64,000 nt of DNA from Balanoglossus misakiensis (taxonomy: Eukaryota > Hemichordata), in NCBI GenBank assembly GCA_040954595.2, contig CM082594.2, forward strand, positions 1,364,001 through 1,428,000, given 5' to 3'. Positions 22,923-35,037 of this stretch are shown piece after piece. A program made the position numbers and the translations under genes. The notes under the pieces are model-generated. The model ran no database searches. It saw only the letters and a program-made list of their open reading frames with translations, and was not told the DNA's origin. Position 1 is the stretch's first letter, and the number at the start of each line of letters is the position of its first letter.

Positions 22923-24267
22923 GTTGCCAGGGAATTGAAATTCTGCGTAGTTTTGGTACGATTCAGTCACCAGGCTATGATGTTAGCACTTACCCTGATG
23001 ATGTTATGTGTAGCTGGGTAATCAAGGAACCCACTGGAAGACCATTAACTCTTATCTTTGATGACAACTTTGGATTAGAGAGGAACACAGATGTTGATTA
23101 CATCATTGTAAGTATCAGATATGATCAGGAGTCAGCCATGTTAAAGGGACAAAGTCTCTCTCCCGCTGCCCTTTTTCCATTAATTATGTTGATACAAGAC
23201 ACCGTTTGTGTTATTCTACATGTGGATATGTAGTGAATGAACGTTCAACCACATACAACTTCCATCCCACTTGTAGACACAAGAGTGAAAAACTCGCCAA
23301 AATGAATAATCGGTGATTACTGTTTATTCATTTTGGGCGAGTTTTTACTCTCATACCCTACAAATGGGATGGAAGTTGTTTGTGGTCGAAGGTTGATTAC
23401 AAATGTATCTATATAACCACAGGTAGAATAACATAAACAGTGTCTTGTATCAAACATAATTAATGGAAAAAGGGCAGAGAGAGAGAGAGAGAGACTTTGA
23501 ACCTTTAATGCTGACAAAATTTTGTCATATTATTTTGCAGTGATTTTAGTTTGACAATTTTGGCAGACATTACTTCAAACTATACAACTTTGGAACACAA
23601 TTTTGAAATTCAATTAAACACATATATACTGTAAAACGGTAAACTTTTGCAACATGAAATGTTTGCGTTCTTGTATTTCACTGCATCATTATCCCTGAAA
23701 AACATTTTTATGCGACTTTTTATTTTTTACGTTTTGATGGCTCTCGCATAGTTCACGAAAATTTATCATTTGCGAAAATTTCCCGTTTTACAGTATTTGA
23801 GTAGCTGTTACAGCAGGAAATGCAACAAGGATTGAATACTGTAAAACGGGACATTTTCGTGAATGATAATTTTTCCCAAACTACGCGAGAGCCAATAAAC
23901 ATGAAAATAAAAAGTCGCATAAAATGTTTTTTTCGGAGATAACTATGCAGTAAAATATGACAATGTGAAAATTAATTGTCGTGTAACAGTAGCCACCTTT
24001 GATATCGCGAAAATTTCCTGTTGTGAAGATTTCCCGTTTTACGGTATTTACAATGCATGCTTAATTTGTCTTTGTTTCTGAAGGTATACAATGGTACTGA
24101 GAGTGATGATGATGTCATTATTGGTCCATGGAGTGGCAATTCTGATGAAGTCATTGATGGCACATTGCCACCACCCGATTGCCGTACAGACATTGGACAC
24201 TTTTCGGTTGTGTTCAGGAGTAGTAGAACACGGCCAGCTAAAGGATTCAGGGCGTCATTTTCACCAG
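22923..24267 (+). CDS. Host gene: CUB domain 3 (first duplicate)
   Basis: Exons 22923-23107 and 24084-24267 with phases as in the other CUB units. Content: GCQGIEIL, FGTIQSPGYDVSTYPDDVMC, the WVIKEP strand, then VYNGTESDDDVIIGPWSG, FSVVFRSS and GFRASFSP. The family-2 MITE and two family-1 MITEs lie in the intron between halves. Confidence 0.88.
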
Positions 24268-24928
24268 GTATACATAACTTACTAACATTTCAGAAAAGGA
24301 TGTTACAGAATTCTTAGAAACACGCACTCCCTTTATTCCTTATGATTTAGAGTCATTAAGTGAAAGGTGGAAAGATTTTTGAATATGCTTCGTTCATTCT
24401 AAGAATGATCGACATGTACAACATTTCCGTTGTAAACAAACCCGCGCATCATTTCAAGTGTTACGGGCAATATTTACAGCTTGCACGTAGCCCAAACCTT
24501 TCTTCTATCTTCATTATGTAGTATTCCATGATGAATGTACGGGAAAAACAGGCATTTTTCGATGATGAAAAATGGATACACACGAGAAATACTGGGGCTT
24601 TAACATAACCAGTGTCTTGTATCAAACATAATTAATGGAAAAGGGGCAGCTGGAGAGAGACTTTGTCCCTTTAACAGAAAAAATAACAAAATGTGAAAAA
24701 AGTTAAATGAGTTTAATTTGCTAACTACATGTATAACGACAGAAATGTTTGACCTAAGGAAGTCATAAAATACAGTTAACAGTCATTTCTTCTATCGCTT
24801 ACGACTTTTTATCCAGAAGGCAATTATTATGTGATTTGATCCCCTAGCACGAAATAAAAGGCAGCCAGGATTACACCAAACCAGTGTATTGAATTAATTA
24901 TTTCTTGTTTGGTATTTTTTCTTCAAAG

Positions 24929-26273
24929 GTTGCCAGGGAATTGAAATTCTGCGTAGTTTTGGTACGATTCAGTCACCAGGCTATGATGTTAGCACTTACC
25001 CTGATGATGTTATGTGTAGCTGGGTAATCAAGGAACCCACTGGAAGACCATTAACTCTTATCTTTGATGACAACTTTGGATTAGAGAGGAACACAGATGT
25101 TGATTACATCATTGTAAGTATCAGATATGATCAGGAGTCAGCCATGTTAAAGGGACAAAGTCTCTCTCCCGCTGCCCTTTTTCCATTAATTATGTTGATA
25201 CAAGACACCGTTTGTGTTATTCTACATGTGGATATGTAGTGAATGAACGTTCAACCACATACAACTTCCATCCCACTTGTAGACACAAGAGTGAAAAACT
25301 CGCCAAAATGAATAATCGGTGATTACTGTTTATTCATTTTGGGCGAGTTTTTACTCTCATACCCTACAAATGGGATGGAAGTTGTTTGTGGTCGAAGGTT
25401 GATTACAAATGTATCTATATAACCACAGGTAGAATAACATAAACAGTGTCTTGTATCAAACATAATTAATGGAAAAAGGGCAGAGAGAGAGAGAGAGAGA
25501 CTTTGAACCTTTAATGCTGACAAAATTTTGTCATATTATTTTGCAGTGATTTTAGTTTGACAATTTTGGCAGACATTACTTCAAACTATACAACTTTGGA
25601 ACACAATTTTGAAATTCAATTAAACACATATATACTGTAAAACGGTAAACTTTTGCAACATGAAATGTTTGCGTTCTTGTATTTCACTGCATCATTATCC
25701 CTGAAAAACATTTTTATGCGACTTTTTATTTTTTACGTTTTGATGGCTCTCGCATAGTTCACGAAAATTTATCATTTGCGAAAATTTCCCGTTTTACAGT
25801 ATTTGAGTAGCTGTTACAGCAGGAAATGCAACAAGGATTGAATACTGTAAAACGGGACATTTTCGTGAATGATAATTTTTCCCAAACTACGCGAGAGCCA
25901 ATAAACATGAAAATAAAAAGTCGCATAAAATGTTTTTTTCGGAGATAACTATGCAGTAAAATATGACAATGTGAAAATTAATTGTCGTGTAACAGTAGCC
26001 ACCTTTGATATCGCGAAAATTTCCTGTTGTGAAGATTTCCCGTTTTACGGTATTTACAATGCATGCTTAATTTGTCTTTGTTTCTGAAGGTATACAATGG
26101 TACTGAGAGTGATGATGATGTCATTATTGGTCCATGGAGTGGCAATTCTGATGAAGTCATTGATGGCACATTGCCACCACCCGATTGCCGTACAGACATT
26201 GGACACTTTTCGGTTGTGTTCAGGAGTAGTAGAACACGGCCAGCTAAAGGATTCAGGGCGTCATTTTCACCAG
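24929..26273 (+). CDS. Host gene: CUB domain 4 (second duplicate)
   Basis: Exons 24929-25113 and 26090-26273, the copy of CUB 3 in the second unit of the 2,006-bp duplication. Coding bases are the same as in CUB 3. If the duplication is real, the phases allow both to be spliced into the protein, giving two identical CUB domains in a row. If it is an assembly artefact, only one exists. Confidence 0.7.
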
Positions 26274-26457
26274 GTATACATAACTTACTAACATTTCAGA
26301 AAAGGATGTTACAGAATTCTTAGAAACACGCACTCCCTTTATTCCTTATGATTTAGAGTCATTAAGTGAAAGGTGGAAAGATTTTTGAATATGCTTCGTT
26401 CATTCTAAGAATGATCTAATTTCAGGGACTTGTGGATGAATTGTAATGTTTATAATC

Positions 26458-26575
26458 TTTACGGCCCTGATACGGGTTTTGTGGCCCGAGGTCGTACGGC
26501 GGAAGCGCCCGACCGCAGGGAGGGCGGGAATCGTCGTACGACCGATGGCCGCAAAACCCGTATCAGGGCCGTAAA
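26458..26575. repeat. GC-rich 118-bp hairpin
   Basis: tttacggccctgatacgggt at the left is matched by acccgtatcagggccgtaaa at the right. An inner pair, cgtacg, faces gtacga around a GC-rich loop. It sits in the intron directly after the second CUB duplicate. Confidence 0.85.
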
Positions 26576-26599
26576 GGTTTTATCATATGCCTTATTGAA

Positions 26600-28364
26600 C
26601 GATAATCTACAAGAAACTAATAAAATACACATTCTGTAATATTTTGGAATGTAAATATTATGTGTTTATCTATCGTTTTGGAATGATCTATACCGTAGCA
26701 TAGAGGCGCATTCCTCCAGTTCTTGCGGATTGATATGCACGATATCATTTGTTTATATTCTATTGCACGTGAGATATAGACGCGCTCGAACTCACAGAGC
26801 CGAGCGCGAGCAAAACATTTTTTCTTCGCGACGATCGACGTCGACAGTCACACATTAATCAAATCAAATCATCAATTTTACTATTCATATTTCCAAATAA
26901 AGCTCTACAACATGCAGCGATTACGGAAGATGATGGGATTCGGTAGCGGCATAGGACATACACACACTGCAAGTGCACTAGTCACTGACACCGCACCAGA
27001 AAAATTTAATTCCGAACGTAGCAATGACAATTTTCGAATCTCGCGCAATAAACACAAAACTAGATCCGGATATTGAACGCGTCTTCCAAATATGGTCACC
27101 GGGCCGGGGCGTGATAAGCAAAAAAACTGCACGGATGTGAGGGCGCTTTTCCCCATAGACTTTACGTGGGCACGTGAATATAGGCATATGATAATCAGTG
27201 TTTCCGCTACCCGCTCGCCAAATCGCAAATGCGAGTAAAAAATTGTGTTTGCCAAGACGATTTTCATACAAATTAGCCAAACTTGCGAAGCACTGCTATC
27301 TAACATCGTCGTTTCTTGTGCCATGATCAGCGCGAGTTCACTGCACTACAACGCGTGAAAGTGGACCGTTGTTCTGTTCATTGATCATCACCCCCTGTAT
27401 ATCATGAACATCGTAAGGCAATGCATTGAATTCAGCTCTTCCAGCTAGTGGTCGCACTCGCTTGATTTCCTGTGTGTGTCTCTGGGAACGCAAAGAATGC
27501 ATGTGCGTCTTTTCCTAATTTGCATATTTTGAATGGGTTATGCTTACAAATTGATACATTTTAGGTCTGCCTTGACTGGAACGCGTCCAGTGTACAGGTT
27601 GTTATGGAAGTTTCTCTGTTTAGAAACGCTAGTGTAGTGGCTTGCCCGTCAAAAGCTGGCCGTGCATAGTGGAGTACGTAATTTTTTGGCTGCCCAAACG
27701 TGCAAGTTAGGTTGACAATTTACATGCCCTGCATCAATATTTTTTTTAAAGTTTTTTTTTTTATATTGTTTTATTGAAAATCAACCAGCAACAGTATCCA
27801 CAATATCTCTTGTCTCAATTATGAGCGTATATATCAAGTTCATCTCTCAATATAAAGAGAAGGAAAAAAATAAATACACTTCAATATTCACTATCAAACT
27901 CAGACATTCTCTATTTGCCTGTTGGGTCAATTTTCAAAAAAACAAAACAAACAAAAACATGAAGACGAACAAGGACCAACAGCAGGCAAACACCCTAAGT
28001 CTCCTTACAAAATACTTGTGAACTTGTCATCAAGAACCACCAACATAAGTTAAACATACAGTGCATCAATATTTAGTTGCCCAAGGCAATCAGTCAAAGC
28101 TTAATTTGAAGCCCTGATTCTGTTCATTTTGTGACACCCCCCCCCCCTCCGAATCAGCTGTTGCGGCAGCATTGGTTTGGCTAATGCAAAGTCAAGTTTG
28201 GCTAGTAAATTTTCATGTCTTTTAGCCAAATTGCTAGAAGATTTTGAAACCCAGAGGAAACACTGGATAATAAACATACAAATGCGGCACGACGACCCCT
28301 CACATTTATGAGTCAAAGTATTTGTCTGCATGCATTCTTATCATTGTGATCCTTGTTCTGACAG
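26600..28364. other. Long intron, no supported gene
   Basis: Between the last CUB exon and the first Sushi exon. There is an open frame of 139 codons on the - strand (26905-27324), but it lacks any motif and no spliced partner is visible. Poly-A/T and poly-C runs occur near 27740 and 28139. Confidence 0.4.
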
Positions 28365-28550
28365 ACTGTCCCGAAATTGTGATTGGTGAGGGCGTGGTGA
28401 CCAGTACAGATGATAGAAGCTATGATGTCACTGTCTCATTCCAATGCTTGGATGGTTATCAGAAAGTGTCTGGTACTGTCTCTTCTCTCACTTGTCTCTT
28501 TGGTGGAAACTGGAATGAAGAGGATCCTCTCAAGTTACCAGCATGTCAAA
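28365..28550 (+). CDS. Host gene: Sushi (CCP) domain 1
   Basis: Single phase 1-1 exon. It reads CPEIVIGEG at the start, VSFQCLDGYQ in the middle, LTCLFGGNWN and PAC at the end, so all four Sushi cysteines and the W are present. Sushi domains are extracellular beta-modules common in complement and adhesion proteins. Confidence 0.9.
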
Positions 28551-28613
28551 GTAAGGCAATAGTGCACTATTCTTCGATATCAAATAACGTCAGACGCAGT
28601 TCCGTTGGCATTC

Positions 28614-28797
28614 AAATTTCCAGATGACGGGCAACATCAACAACTTGGTGCAGACAAAGACAGTGCAGATGAAACACCATGAGGCTGATGAGGCACCATA
28701 CCTGACACATGTTACGTGTCTGGTAGTTCTAAAGTAAAAACATACTCGGAAAAACTTTTACTGGATGCCGAAATATTGTTTGCCCGTCATCTGGAAA
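28614..28797. repeat. Short inverted repeat in intron
   Basis: atttccagatgacgggcaa at 28614-28632 faces its reverse complement at about 28779-28797. Possibly a small MITE; no flanking duplication was established. Confidence 0.6.
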
Positions 28798-29176
28798 TGA
28801 CAACACCGTGGGTCACATGGCCAGATCACGTGATTGATAGTAAAGAATTGGTAGGACCGAATCCAGTAGAAGGGGTCCAGCTAATTTCTACATAATTTGG
28901 TAGCTTTGAGGTCACTCTTTCAGAAGAAAAAAAAAACATTTTTAGAAACCCATTGCCTGTTGATTTCCAGTGCGTAAACAAGCCTACATTTCCTGTTCCA
29001 CAGTTCAGTCAAGTTTAGGAGAAAACTAAAGTCGTCTCAATGTGAACTGTAACTCATGTAGGAATTAATGACTTCTCGTACAGGTGTCATGTTGTGTGTA
29101 GCTGTAAAATTTCTGTGATGGGAATTATTAATGTGAAGATATGATTCAATCTAACTTATATTTTATGAACATTTAA

Positions 29177-29515
29177 AGGGACAAAGTCTCACTCACTGCC
29201 CTTTTCCATGAATTATGTTTGATACAAGACACTGTTTATGTTATTCTACATGTGGGTATACATTTATAGTGAATCAACGTTCGACCACACACAACTTCCA
29301 TACTGTTGAGTAATGAGAGTAAAAATCTCGCCAAAATGAGTAAATGGTAGAGACCGATTATTCATTTTGGCGAGTTTTTCACTCTTGTGTCTATAAATGG
29401 GATGGAATTTGTGTGTGGTTGAATGTTGTTTCACTATACCATGGTGTCTTGTATCAAAGATGATTAATGAAAAAGGGGCAGCGAGATAGACTTAATTTGT
29501 CCCTTGAATCTATTG
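29177..29515. mobile_element. MITE family 2, copy
   Basis: About 340 bp in the intron between Sushi 1 and 2, with both ends and the internal inverted pairs present; the internal sequence is a little diverged. Confidence 0.8.
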
Positions 29516-29559
29516 TTAGTAACAACTTGAATGACACTAATTTGTTGTTTATTTTTTAG

Positions 29560-29739
29560 GAATAACATGTGGTGGACCCGCTGAGTGCAGCAGTGGAATT
29601 CTTACCAATGTTACCAGTACAGTGTATGGTGGAATTGCTTATTATCAATGCATTGAGGGCCATCAGTTTATAAATAATGTGACTTCATTGGAATGCCAAG
29701 CAGATGGTGTCTGGGGTCCGCTTGTGCCCCAATGCGAGC
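29560..29739 (+). CDS. Host gene: Sushi domain 2
   Basis: Single phase 1-1 exon: TCGGPAECSSG, AYYQCIEGHQF, LECQADGVWG and PQC. The four cysteines and the W are in register. Confidence 0.9.
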
Positions 29740-30192
29740 GTAAGTTGATATTTTTGAAAACAATTAAACTGTCATTGTAGTGCACACGTAGGAGACGGAT
29801 TTTACAGGGTATATTGGCCTACTGTTTGGAGTAGAACAAAACATTGCATTTGGTACAGAGAACAAAAAATACTCTAAAACAGGTTATTTTCGCAACAGGA
29901 AATTTTCGCAATATCGAAAGAGGCAACTGTTATGCGAGGATTAATTTTCGCGTTTTCATATATCACTAACTGCATTGTTATCTCTGAAAAACATTTTACG
30001 CGACTTTTTATTTTCATGTTCTTTGGCTCTCGCGTATTTCGCTGAAATGTTTTGCTCGCGAAAAATAGCCCATTTTGCAGTACTTAAAATAAAGCCAATT
30101 ACAAGTTACTGTAGCTACATGTAATGTCCCTTTAAACTTTTTTCCTAGTAGTAACACGCTTGTGATGTTATCTGTTCATCTTACCCAAACAG

Positions 30193-30375
30193 CTCGTGAG
30201 TGTCCACCACCGAATGTAGACAACTACTTATCTTATGAAATTGTTAATGGTGATTCATTGGTTTTTGGAACAACCATTGCCTACTCATGTCCATCTGGCT
30301 ACAGTCTGACTGGCTACACTGTCTCTACATGTGGTGAAGATGGATCTTGGATTGGAGATCCAGGATACTGTCAAC
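30193..30375 (+). CDS. Host gene: Sushi domain 3
   Basis: Single phase 1-1 exon: ECPPPNVDN, IAYSCPSGYSLTG, STCGEDGSWIG and YCQ. A canonical Sushi module. Confidence 0.92.
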
Positions 30376-30696
30376 GTAAGTCATTTAAGGACATGTACGT
30401 TCACTAAAATTGAAAGTATGGTCATTTCTTTTAATTGTTGATTTTTGGATTCGCCTTTGTATATATAATGAAAATCAGTAATAAAATATACGGGTCACCG
30501 TGCTTGTTTTTGAAATACAGAGCCATGAATTCAGTCGATAATAGGAGTCTATGGTATCTGGACTTTTATAGTGGGAACTTGGGGTGAAAAGGTTAAAGTT
30601 GTTTCACAATACAGGTACCTGATACATACCGGTATACCACAACCAAGTCTGAATCCACATAATCCATAAAGATGTTTTATTTTTTTTTCCTTGCAG

Positions 30697-30879
30697 GATT
30701 AAACTGCAGTGACATACTCATAACAGACCAACATTTACAAGCTGTCCCAGATAGTGGACCATATTATATGGGCAGCAACATCACATTCTATTGCGATGCT
30801 GGCTATGAATTAAATGGTGCTGATTACCTGACTTGTCAATCAGATTTACAGTGGAATGATGCAATACCATCATGCATTG
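30697..30879 (+). CDS. Host gene: Sushi domain 4
   Basis: Single phase 1-1 exon: NCSDILITD, ITFYCDAGYELNG, LTCQSDLQWN and SCI. A canonical Sushi module. The sequence NITF is a possible N-glycosylation site. Confidence 0.92.
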
Positions 30880-31691
30880 GTAAGTTCACATCATGATTGG
30901 TCTTCATGTGGTTGTCTGCTTATTAGGCCAAAAAAGGAAATGTTTCTGGTCAGACCCTTCTTTAAAAACTGGTGGGGGGACGCAAATTTAAAAATAAAAA
31001 TTTCCCTCAAGGGAGGAAGGCCGTCAGTTTTATAGTTTTTATCAATATAGTCACATGTACACTGTTCATGCAGTCATTGATTACACGCCCCAAAGTGTCC
31101 TGTGATTTATATCTAGTTGAAGCAGTTTGAGTTTGCCGTGGCCGCCACCACAAACCAGGAAAAAAATGGGGGTGACGCGCTGTTATTCAAGTGACCCGCG
31201 CGCTGACCAGAAACATTTCATTTTTTGGCCTGAGTTATTGTAATCACTCCAGTAATTCGACTGCTCCATTAGTTTGACCACCCACTAATCTTTGGATAAT
31301 TAATTATTCTAAAACCTCCAATTGTTCGACCAGTGCGTGACTGCATAATTCCCCCACCCCTCACCCCCACCCCCTGAGTTTTAATATCCTCATATAAGTG
31401 CCCTTTATCGCTACAGGAAATTTTTGCGACCGGAAATTTTCGCGATATAAAAAGCAGAAACTGTTACGAGACGATTAAGTTTCATGTTCTCGTATTTCAC
31501 TGCATTGTCATCACTGAAAAACATTTTTAAGCGAATTTTTATTTTCACTACGTCTTTTTTGGCTCTCTAGCGTAAAAATTTACTGTTTGCGAAAATTTCC
31601 CGTTGGTCTAATACCCAGCTAAACTTGTTGGTCCGAATTTTCCCCTTGGACCTCTGGGATTTTGATCATATCTTGATGAATAGCATTTCAG

Positions 31692-31820
31692 ATATCAATG
31701 AATGTATTACATTGGTGGCACCATGTGGAATCAATCAAGTCTGTGAAAATAGAGATGGTGACTATCAGTGTGCATGTCTGGTGGGATTTGAACCGGATGT
31801 GAATGGAACAGCATGCAAAG
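31692..31820 (+). CDS. Host gene: calcium-binding EGF domain 1
   Basis: Single phase 1-1 exon: DINEC start (the calcium-binding signature), CGINQVCENRDGDYQCAC, GFEPDVNGTAC. Six cysteines in EGF spacing. cbEGF domains stiffen extracellular rods when they bind calcium. Confidence 0.92.
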
Positions 31821-31889
31821 GTGAGACATAACCAGTCACATACAACATAACTTCAAGTCACTATTCACATTTAACACATTCCAAACTAT

Positions 31890-32210
31890 CTGGATAAATT
31901 TTCAGAATTTCCTTGTAATTTTAAATTTTCTTCAACAGACATAAGTGTTGCCATCACCTTGACACAACTTTATCATAATTTATCTTTTAAGTTCATTCAC
32001 AACCTAAAAACAGTCATTTCCTGGAAATGTTCATCTGTTTTCTCTAAAATATCAGCTGAACTGTTTTGTAGAAGGAAATGTTCAACTAATTATTTCACAG
32101 ATTTTTTTTCTCCCAAAAATTGCTGAATTTTTCACTGATTTCCCCCCCCCCCCTAAATTCAGCTGAATTTTACACTGATCAGACACTTTTGGAAAGGTGT
32201 GGCACAAATT
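31890..32210 (+). repeat. Dispersed repeat, copy 2
   Basis: Same-strand relative of 15895-16225, including a poly-C run near 32143-32153. It lies in the intron between the two EGF exons. Confidence 0.7.
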
Positions 32211-32275
32211 ACTGAACGTACATCCTTAATGCAATTTTTTAATCCAACCCATGTTCCTTCTTTACTACTTTGTAG

Positions 32276-32461
32276 ATATAAATGAATGTGCTTCACATTC
32301 TTGTGATCAACTTTGTAAAAACACTGCAGGTGGTTTTCAATGTTCCTGTGAAGAAGGCTATCTCTTATATGCAAATAACGGCACAGGTGGATTCTATCTG
32401 CCACCTGGAGAAACTGGTCTCTCAATGTATGATGTCTACACTTTTAACCAATCATGTGTTC
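32276..32461 (+). CDS. Host gene: calcium-binding EGF domain 2 with tail
   Basis: Single phase 1-1 exon: DINECASHSCDQLC, GGFQCSCEEGYLL, then about 24 extra residues (GTGGFYLPPGETGLSMYDVY) before a late cysteine (QSC). The DIN and aromatic positions point to a cbEGF whose last loop is lengthened. Confidence 0.88.
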
Positions 32462-33385
32462 GTAAGTATCATGTTAAACTATAGAGTTAAAGGTATATGA
32501 TCACCCATGGAAAATTAGCTATAATAGTAACCATGGAAAATTGAAATCTAGCCAATCACAGACTTTCAGTGGGAGGTACACGTGAAAAAAGAGCGCCACG
32601 ATATGTTCTTTAGAAGGCTCTAATACGCCATTTCAGCCATATATGGGCATATATAAATTGGAGGTGACTGTATACCTTTTACCAATATTTGTCATATTAT
32701 TGACCTTTATACCGCAATGAATTTGCAGCGACAAAAATTGGACAAATGGCTGAATTTCATAATTGGATTTCATAATTTTGCCGTAATTCAGTTATGAAAT
32801 GTGGAGAAACTCAGCAGACCAACTTTGCACCGTTATTATTCATTTTGGATTTGTTTCTCTCCTGCTAACAAAAGTGTGCTCTCACCTTATGGCATGAACA
32901 TGCATTGAATTCTGAGGAAAAGGGGATTAATACTTGAGTGTATTTACAAAGACAAACAAGCTCACTGGTAGCATTTAAAGGGGAAGTCCGGTTCAGCTAC
33001 ATAATTGGGTAGCTTTGAGGTCATTCTTTCAGAAAAAAACATTGTGTAGAAATTATGCATAAACCAGCTGAACAGTACTACCCTTTTAATATTTCCAAGC
33101 AAGGCAATTGGTTTACTGCAACAATTATTACTTTGAAAACACAGTGTAAAACAACAATCATGATATACCGGTAAATGTTACTTTAATAGATAGTCATACT
33201 TATATAAGCATGACTGTCTATGTTGGTCTGTAAGTTGTATTTGAAAGAAAAGTTTCATGTACGAATAGTACGAAGATTGACATTTAGTGTTCTATGTAAT
33301 GGCTATAGTTTGTCATTCTATAAAAACATATATTAATTTGTGTGTACTTCACCAATATTCTCTTCTTATTCCTAATCTTGTACAG

Positions 33386-33604
33386 CCGTGACGTGTATTG
33401 TACCCAACATTTCCAACCCAATCCCTATTCCAAATCCACGTGAAGGATCCCTAGTCTGGAACATAGAGGAAACTGGTGATATTCTGGTGGAGTTCAATAG
33501 CACCATTACATTCTATTGTTTGGAGGGTTTTCAACTGAATGGACAGTCCACCCTGTTGTGTACAGTGGAAGGCCAGTATGATGCGGACTTTCCAACTTGC
33601 ACAC
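33386..33604 (+). CDS. Host gene: Sushi domain 5 (long first loop)
   Basis: Single phase 1-1 exon of 219 nt: TCIVPNISNP, a proline-rich insertion (IPIPNPREG), ITFYCLEGFQLNG, LLCTVEGQYD and TCT. The final W position is Y here. A partial family-2 MITE follows in the intron (33683-33806). Confidence 0.88.
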
Positions 33605-33871
33605 GTAAGTCAATATTTTTTTTTTAATCAGAAAACCTTGATATTATTATACATCTGACATCGAGAACAATAGAATTTGGCGTATGGAAGTTGTGTGTGG
33701 TTGAACGTTGATTCACTACATATCCACATGTAGAATAACACAAACGGTGTCTTGTATTAAATATAATTAATGGAAAAAGGGCAGCGAGAGAGAGACTTTG
33801 TCCCTTAAAAAGTGATTACAGATTTATCCCAGGCTCTTCCTTCAACTCAACTCTACGTGTATTTTCTACAG

Positions 33872-34066
33872 CTGCTGTCTGCAGTGAACCAGAGAGTATT
33901 GATCATGGCAGCTACGAGGTCAATGATCCCAACTACAACTATCAGAGTGAAGTGACCTATAGTTGTGACATTGGATACAACTTATATGGTAGCCATGTCA
34001 GAGTGTGTACCTACAGCAGTCAAGATGGTGATTACCGATGGAATTCCTCTCCTCCTGTCTGTCAAC
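33872..34066 (+). CDS. Host gene: Sushi domain 6
   Basis: Single phase 1-1 exon: VCSEPESIDHG, VTYSCDIGYNLYG, RVCTYSSQDGDYRWN and VCQ. All four cysteines and W are present. Confidence 0.92.
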
Positions 34067-34140
34067 GTAAGTAACAGGAATGAATAATGCTATACCTTAT
34101 ATTCCTTAGAATTCTTTTGCATTCTATAGATTGCAATACG

Positions 34141-34295
34141 CATTAAAGTTATGTAACACTCTTTGATCAACAGTTGAAACTACAGCATGAGCTTTCGGGA
34201 ACATGTAGTCCCCTTCTTCAGATGAACTCGTGGAAGATTCCAAGCTCATGCTGTAATTTCAACTGTTGATCAAAGAGTGCTACATAACTTTAATG
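34141..34295. repeat. 155-bp hairpin repeat
   Basis: cattaaagttatgtaacact at the left and its near reverse complement at the right, with arms of more than 50 bp that include ctttgatcaacagttgaaac. The loop reads gggaacatgtagtccccttc. A small foldback element in an intron. Confidence 0.8.
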
Positions 34296-34440
34296 CATAT
34301 TGTACCGAAGATCACCACGGCAAAACTCTGAATTGTCATTCTATAGATTCTATCATTTCTATAGAATTCAATAGAAACAGGCTTCAATACTTCAAAGAAA
34401 ATATGTGCGCTATATAAGAACTCACTATTATTATTTCTAG

Positions 34441-34621
34441 GTGTTGACTGTGGTTTGTTGACTGCGATTGAAGATGGCTCATGGGAATAGTGATGGCACT
34501 TGGTATGATAGTGTTGCTACACTCCAGTGTAACATGGCATATGAAGCACTTGGTAACACCAGGAGATATTGCACTGAAGATGGAACATGGAATGGCACCA
34601 GACCAAGATGTGTTGCTCAGG
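34441..34621 (+). CDS. Host gene: Sushi domain 7, frame broken
   Basis: Exon with good borders but 181 nt long, where its neighbours are all multiples of three. It starts VDCGLLTAIEDGSW and then meets TAG at 34488. In another frame it goes on as NSDGTWYDSVATLQC, YCTEDGTWNG and PRCV, the rest of a Sushi. Taking one G out of the GGG at 34483-34485 would join both parts. Either a real 1-base insertion or a sequence error. Confidence 0.75.
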
Positions 34622-35037
34622 GTAACGTAGAAAAGAATATTTCTTTCAGAGAAGCAATCACTTCTGTTTGATAATAGTTATACTCTGATGAAATTCATGA
34701 CATTCACACACAATGTGTTGTTTGAATACAGTGTAAAATGGGGAATTTTTGGGCCAGACATTTTCGCAATATCAAAAAAGGCGACTGTTACACTGCGACT
34801 ACTACTTTTTCACTTTCTTGTATTTCACTGCATCGTTATTTCCGAAAAACATTTTAAGCAACTTCGAAAACTACATACAAATATATAGATGTCCATAGAA
34901 ATTATTTAAACTTATATAGAAATTCAAAAGGCTAATGAATTCTGTAGAATGATGTATATAGAATGTTTTTGTAAGGAATGACTTCTGTCTGAGTTGATGA
35001 TTTAATATTGATAAGATACTTTGCTTCTTGACCTCAG

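Larger units (their letters stand above)
22401..26412. repeat. 2,006-bp tandem duplication carrying a CUB domain
   Basis: Unit 1 is 22401-24406 and unit 2 is 24407-26412. The short sequence TGATC stands at both junctions and at the end (22400-22404, 24406-24410, 26412-26416). The units look identical apart from one base, G at 22544 against A at 24550. Each unit has two exons of a CUB domain plus the intronic MITEs. Confidence 0.95.

Noticed and set aside
26905-27324. 139-codon open frame on the - strand in an intron
   Set aside because: No domain, no codon or splice context, and overlapping frames are of similar length. Likely chance in a CpG-richer segment.
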